From Lachnospiraceae bacterium (lineage in GTDB: Bacteria > Bacillota > Clostridia > Lachnospirales > Lachnospiraceae), in NCBI GenBank assembly GCA_024698715.1, contig JAILRA010000029.1, positions 55,624 through 119,623 on the forward strand: DNA of 64,000 nucleotides, written 5' to 3'. Below the pieces are notes generated by a model that saw only the letters and a program-made list of their open reading frames with translations, was not told the DNA's origin and made no database searches. The position numbers and the translations under genes were made by a program. Of this stretch, positions 60,333 to 64,000 are shown one piece after another. The first letter of the stretch is position 1; every line of letters starts with the position of its first letter.

Positions 60333-61088
60333 ATGAGTATTTTAGATCAATTTTCAAGAACAGAATTATTACTGGGAAAACCCGCAATGGAACATCTGTC
60401 CGAATGCCGCGTTGCCGTTTTCGGTATCGGCGGCGTCGGCGGATATGTGTGTGAAGCTCTTGCACGAAGCGGTGTGGGGGCGTTCGACCTTATAGATGAC
60501 GACATAGTCTGCATGTCCAACTTAAATCGACAGATCATTGCGACTCAAAAAACTGTAGGAAGATACAAGACGGATGTAATGAAAGAGCGAATACTCGATA
60601 TCAATCCGAACGCGGTAATAAACACATATCAATGCTTCTTTCTTACCGAAAACGCATCTGATTTTCCGTTTGATAAATATGATTATGTGGTTGATGCCAT
60701 AGATACCGTTACGGCCAAAATAGAGCTTGTAATGCAGTGTGATAAAACGGGAGTTCCGATCATAAGTTCAATGGGTGCGGGCAATAAGCTTGATCCCACG
60801 CAGTTTCAGGTGGCAGACATTTATAAAACAAAAATGGATCCGCTTGCGAGAGTTATGCGTCAGGAACTTAAAAAGCGAGGCATAAAGAAACTGAAAGTTG
60901 TTTATTCGGAGGAAAAACCGATCTCACCGAGTGCGGATCGGACAGGCGAATCTCAAGGTGATAAGGACAGCCACAGTTCCAAAAGAAGAACTATTCCCGG
61001 AAGTACGGCTTTTGTACCCTCTGTTGCAGGACTGATAATTGCCGGAGAAGTGATAAAAGATCTGACGAGGGTATACGAAAGGAACTGA
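60333..61088 (+). CDS. tcdA: tRNA threonylcarbamoyladenosine dehydratase (TcdA/CsdL-like)
   Basis: The 251-residue E1-like ThiF/MoeB fold protein has the nucleotide loop FGIGGVGGYVCEALARSG (about residues 30-47), DDIVCMSNLNRQI (about 56-68), and the conserved AIDTVTAKIEL and SMGAGNKLDPT. The length and the end (GSTAFVPSVAGLIIAGEVI) match TcdA, which uses ATP to cyclise t6A37 in tRNA. It follows metG by 16 bases without a clear ribosome binding site and precedes larE by two bases, so these genes seem co-transcribed. Confidence 0.92.
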   Translation: MSILDQFSRTELLLGKPAMEHLSECRVAVFGIGGVGGYVCEALARSGVGAFDLIDDDIVCMSNLNRQIIATQKTVGRYKTDVMKERILDINPNAVINTYQCFFLTENASDFPFDKYDYVVDAIDTVTAKIELVMQCDKTGVPIISSMGAGNKLDPTQFQVADIYKTKMDPLARVMRQELKKRGIKKLKVVYSEEKPISPSADRTGESQGDKDSHSSKRRTIPGSTAFVPSVAGLIIAGEVIKDLTRVYERN

Positions 61089-61090
61089 CA

Positions 61091-61927
61091 TTGGACAATT
61101 CGATAAAAGAAGTAACTGCAGAACAGTTAAAAAAATATGATGATCTGAAAAAGATGTTGAAAGACTTCGGGAGTGTTGCGATCGCATTCTCAAGCGGCGT
61201 CGATTCAACATTTCTTTTGTATGCTGCAAAAGAAGCATTGGGCGAAAAAGCAATTGCGGTTTCGGCCAAATCCTGTTCATTCCCGGAGAGGGAATTAAAT
61301 GAGGCAAAAGAATTCTGCAAAAATCACGGGATACGTCATATCATATTTGAATCCGAGGAACTGGAGATCGAAGGTTTTTCACAGAATCCAAAGAACAGAT
61401 GTTATCTTTGCAAACGCGAGTTATTCGGGAAGATCATAGAAATAGCATCGAATGAGGGGATTACAGTGATAGCGGAAGGCTCCAATCTTGATGACAACGG
61501 CGATTACCGTCCGGGCCTTCAGGCTGTGGAAGAACTTGGTATAAAGAGTCCTCTTCGAAGTTTGGGTTTTACAAAAGAAGATATAAGAGAATTATCCAGG
61601 TATCTTGATCTTCCGACATGGGATAAACAGTCCTTTGCATGTCTTTCTTCGAGATTTGTATACGGTGAAACGATATCAAAGGAAAAACTCGGAATGGTCG
61701 ATAAGGCTGAACAGCTGTTGCTGGATCTTGGTTTTCATCAGGTCAGAGTTCGAATTCACGGTACCATGGCGAGAATTGAGATCATGCCAGATGAATTTGA
61801 AAAACTTATCAGTGAAGAAGTTCGATATAGAATAATCACATACTTCAAGTCATTTGGATTTACCTATATTACGATGGATCTGATCGGGTACAGAACCGGA
61901 AGCATGAATGAAGTGATAAAGAAATAA
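61091..61927 (+). CDS. larE: LarE-like ATP-dependent sulfur transferase
   Basis: The 278-residue PP-loop protein has the ATP pyrophosphatase motif FSSGVDSTFLLYA (about 35-47). The Cys-containing segment PKNRCYLCKRELF (about 99-111) is also present, and GSNLDDNGDYRPG (about 135-147) is typical. LarE gives up a cysteine sulfur to build the nickel-pincer cofactor of lactate racemase. No LarB, LarC or LarA gene lies nearby, so another sulfur-transfer role is possible. It starts at TTG, supported by AAAGGAA six bases upstream, two bases after the tcdA stop. Confidence 0.88.
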   Translation: MDNSIKEVTAEQLKKYDDLKKMLKDFGSVAIAFSSGVDSTFLLYAAKEALGEKAIAVSAKSCSFPERELNEAKEFCKNHGIRHIIFESEELEIEGFSQNPKNRCYLCKRELFGKIIEIASNEGITVIAEGSNLDDNGDYRPGLQAVEELGIKSPLRSLGFTKEDIRELSRYLDLPTWDKQSFACLSSRFVYGETISKEKLGMVDKAEQLLLDLGFHQVRVRIHGTMARIEIMPDEFEKLISEEVRYRIITYFKSFGFTYITMDLIGYRTGSMNEVIKK

Positions 61928-61976
61928 ACAGAACTGTTACTGAATCAAAACAGTGATATTTTTGGGAAATAGGAAC

Positions 61977-62723
61977 ATGAGAAAGATATTTATTATCATT
62001 GTCAATATAATCATTATGGCTGCCATATTGAGCTTCGTCGTTCTCTACTCGGGATTTGCGAGCAGGAATTCTTATCAGAGAGATAGAAAACTTCGTGAAT
62101 ACCACGGTCACCATGGAACAGGTCACGGAAAACTATCTTGAAGGCGAGCAGAGAATCTGTGATGTGTGGGCACGCTATATCAACAACAAAACAATGACAA
62201 TGGAAGAGGCAGCAGAATATATACGCAGTTCGCATGTGCTTTCAAACACCTCCGGACACCTTATTTTTGCTGACACTCTTACAGGTCTTTCCACGCGTCC
62301 GAAGCAGGGAACGGACACTGATTACGATGTTTCATATATATCCTTGTGGCTGAGGATAATGACATCAACTGGGAGATCATCTCCGCCATGTTAAATATGT
62401 TTGGGATCACTACCGAACGTGCTGAAAACGGACGTGTTTGTGTAGATAAGATAAACGCTTCGACAGAGGGCAGTTACGAACTCATTTTCATGGACGTTCA
62501 GATGCCGGAAATGAACGGTCTCGATGCTACAAGAGCGATCAGAAAGTCTGAAAAACCATGGGTGGCATCCATTCCGATCGTGGCTATGACGGCGGATGCA
62601 TTCTCTGAAAACGTTACCGAATGTCTCAATGCAGGAATGAACGGACATATAGCTAAACCCGTAGATATAAAACTGGTTATCAGGGAAATACGAAGAATTC
62701 GTGAAGGAAGGAAACAATCATGA
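61977..62723 (+). pseudogene. Decayed hybrid sensor histidine kinase (kinase core lost)
   Basis: The start encodes an N-terminal membrane helix (MRKIFIIIVNIIIMAAILSF). The frame then breaks near 62077-62087 in a short AG repeat (CAGAGAGATAG). Adding two bases restores the extracytoplasmic sensor sequence IENFVNTTVTMEQVTENYL, which continues in the other frame to about 62330. There it joins directly to a receiver domain in a third frame (VAEDNDINWEI, FMDVQMPEMNGLDATRA, IAKPVD; to 62723). The HisKA and ATPase domains are missing, so an internal deletion has occurred. The remaining receiver alone is unlikely to be made. It was probably a hybrid kinase paired with the neighbouring solute-binding protein. 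Confidence 0.85.
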
Positions 62724-63807
62724 AAAAGAAAATGTGTGTTTTTTAACTATGCTGATGGTATTTGGAATGGCAGGATGCAGCTTCGGGAAAAAAGAACCCG
62801 TGGTTGATGAAGTTTTCAAACCGTCTCTGGATTCTTCAGCCAGCTGTCACATTAACGTTGCCGGAGGGTATGATAATTTTGAAGCCCTGGAAGCCGAATT
62901 CGACCGTTTCAACGAGTATTATCCCAATGTGGAACTGATGTTCACGAAGGTTGATGACTATAACAATATGATCGGTACGGTATTAAACGGAAATGATGCT
63001 CCGGACATCTATGTCAATTACTCCTGGATGTATGGCCGTGATCAGTACAAATCTTCCATTGAACATGCAGAGAATCTGGCAGATCCTTCACTCAGACTCA
63101 ATCTTAACTGCATCCGAAGCAATATCATTTTACATACTGACGACGGCGAACTTCCGATGGTTCCTGTTTTCTCGAACACATATGATATGCTCGTAAACAA
63201 CAGTCTTTTCGAAAAAGAAGGTCTTAAAGTTCCGACGACTTATAAGGAACTTGTATCGGTATGCGAAGCTTTTCGTGAAAAAGGTTATGAAAACCCGATG
63301 ATGGGCTTTTCCAAAGAAGAGAAAACTTCGCTTTTTTGAAGGTGATGTTCCCATGATGACATGCTCCGGTGATACTGTTTCCGGTACAAAGAAACGTGAG
63401 AGCCGTTCTGAAGCGTTTATCGCGAATCCTTTTACATACACATTTGTTCCTGTTCCTTTGTCTGATGACGGTGCTATTTTCCTTGACATGTCCAATCTTC
63501 AGTTTTCTGTCAACAAAGACAGTAAGAATCTGGATATGGCCAACGAGTTTATGCGCTTCCTTATCACATCTTCGGAACTTAGCGAGATGGCACAGAAAAA
63601 GGACTCATGTCACCTACCAAAGATCTGTTTTTTAACAGCATGTATGCAGCATTCGGTGATGTTCCCGAATCCCGTATCATTTCACCGGAAGAATTCGGCT
63701 TAACCGATGATGCCGTAATTCAGTTCAGAATGGCCATCTACGGTGTCAGGACTAATGCAATGACGATCGATGAGGCGGTTGCCGGATACGGCGCATATGA
63801 ACAATAA
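62720..63807 (+). pseudogene. Decayed extracellular solute-binding lipoprotein
   Basis: The reading frame begins MKKKMCVF and breaks in a T run at about 62740-62745; one extra T would continue to the signal peptide LTMLMVFGMAGC. The next part (to about 63336) has the family 1 solute-binding layout: EFDRFNEYYPNVEL, NGNDAPDIYVNY, FSNTYDMLVNNSLFEKEG. At 63336 the frame shifts again and the sequence jumps to FEGDVPMMTCSGD, missing the expected central part. A third slip in an A run at about 63595-63600 precedes the end MSPTKDLFFNSM to 63807. Together with the sensor remnant upstream it was probably a sugar-sensing system. Confidence 0.85.
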
Positions 63808-63836
63808 TGGACCTGGGGGACGGAGTTCCTGGTCCA
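63808..63836 (+). repeat. 29-bp REP-like element, copy 6
   Basis: A 29-base unit in forward orientation with TGGACC and GGTCCA ends and core GGGGGACGGAGTTC. Its first bases lie exactly at the stop of the decayed solute-binding gene (TAATGG), 43 kb from the nearest other copy in the window. Confidence 0.9.
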
Positions 63837-63925
63837 TAATTTGTATTGATTAAGGCTTGAAAAAAATTAATTAAGAATTTGATAAGAATTTAATAAATCT
63901 TCGATAAAGAAGAATATTTAGAAAG

Positions 63926-63991
63926 CATATATACTGCAATCATAGGATGTCGTAATGTATCAGTGCGACAATAAAGAAAACAGTATATATG
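63926..63991 (+). other. Nested hairpin at the window end
   Basis: CATATATACTG (63926-63936) and CAGTATATATG (63981-63991) are perfect inverted repeats 44 bases apart. Inside them TGTCG (63948-63952) and CGACA (63966-63970) can form a second stem. The outer stem is followed by a T run (GTTTTTTG). It could be a terminator, a leader RNA or a small RNA; the window ends 9 bases later, so context is missing. Confidence 0.45.
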
Positions 63992-64000
63992 TTTTTTGTT

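Noticed and set aside
62346..62723. A stand-alone 125-residue response regulator
   Set aside because: It starts inside the broken hybrid-kinase gene without a ribosome binding site, and its first residues are the expected receiver start fused to the sensor remnant; a pseudogene is the simpler reading.

Overview
The window looks like a chromosomal segment of a low-to-mid GC Firmicute, most likely a Lachnospiraceae / Butyrivibrio-like gut or rumen anaerobe (inference). The evidence is strong AGGAGG-type ribosome binding sites, T-box and TPP leaders, a tRNA gene without an encoded CCA, many SLH-domain surface proteins with DUF6273-like lectin-type modules, Cys-type lipoproteins and several ABC exporters. 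Nearly all genes are on the + strand. There is no rRNA, CRISPR array, integrase or recognisable transposase gene.

0-11 kb is metabolic. A DUF308 membrane protein is followed by a TPP-riboswitch operon for uptake of a thiamine precursor (thiamine-binding protein, ThiX, ThiY, ThiZ). Next comes a complete tryptophan operon behind a T-box leader, in the unusual order trpD-C-F-B-A-E-G. A tRNA-Arg(ACG) gene follows.

10.9-24 kb is accessory. Pieces copied from the tRNA 3' end and its terminator recur at 11.1, 11.2 and 13.0 kb together with hairpins whose stems covary. They bracket a gene for an SLH/DUF6273 surface protein. Two more paralogues (14.6 and 17.0 kb) are a tandem duplication with the modules in the opposite order. 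A 29-bp REP-like palindromic element occurs six times (five copies at 16.8-20.6 kb, one at 63.8 kb). A lipoprotein, a two-component system and a second large lipoprotein follow.

24-37 kb holds two ABC exporter modules around a zinc-ribbon / Gln-Pro-Met-repeat membrane protein, then small membrane proteins, a YqeY protein, a GNAT acetyltransferase and a membrane HD-GYP phosphodiesterase with two C-terminal beta-rich repeats.

37.7-56 kb is rich in nucleic-acid and ADP-ribose enzymes: SbcD-SbcC; a phosphoesterase, macrodomain fusion, ADP-ribosylglycohydrolase-SseB fusion, small protein, 5'-nucleotidase-like and zinc-ribbon cluster; an S-box-like RNA leader with an orphan gene; and a 1926-residue transglutaminase-DUF4011-helicase-nuclease protein ending in a sliding-clamp-type QMSLF tail, directly followed by a soluble FtsK/SpoIIIE motor. 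This last pair is the best candidate for an undescribed system.

56-64 kb holds a large SLH surface protein, a T-box-controlled methionyl-tRNA synthetase with a KISTS signature, TcdA, LarE, and then two decayed genes (hybrid sensor kinase and solute-binding lipoprotein) broken by slippage in short repeats and by internal deletions.
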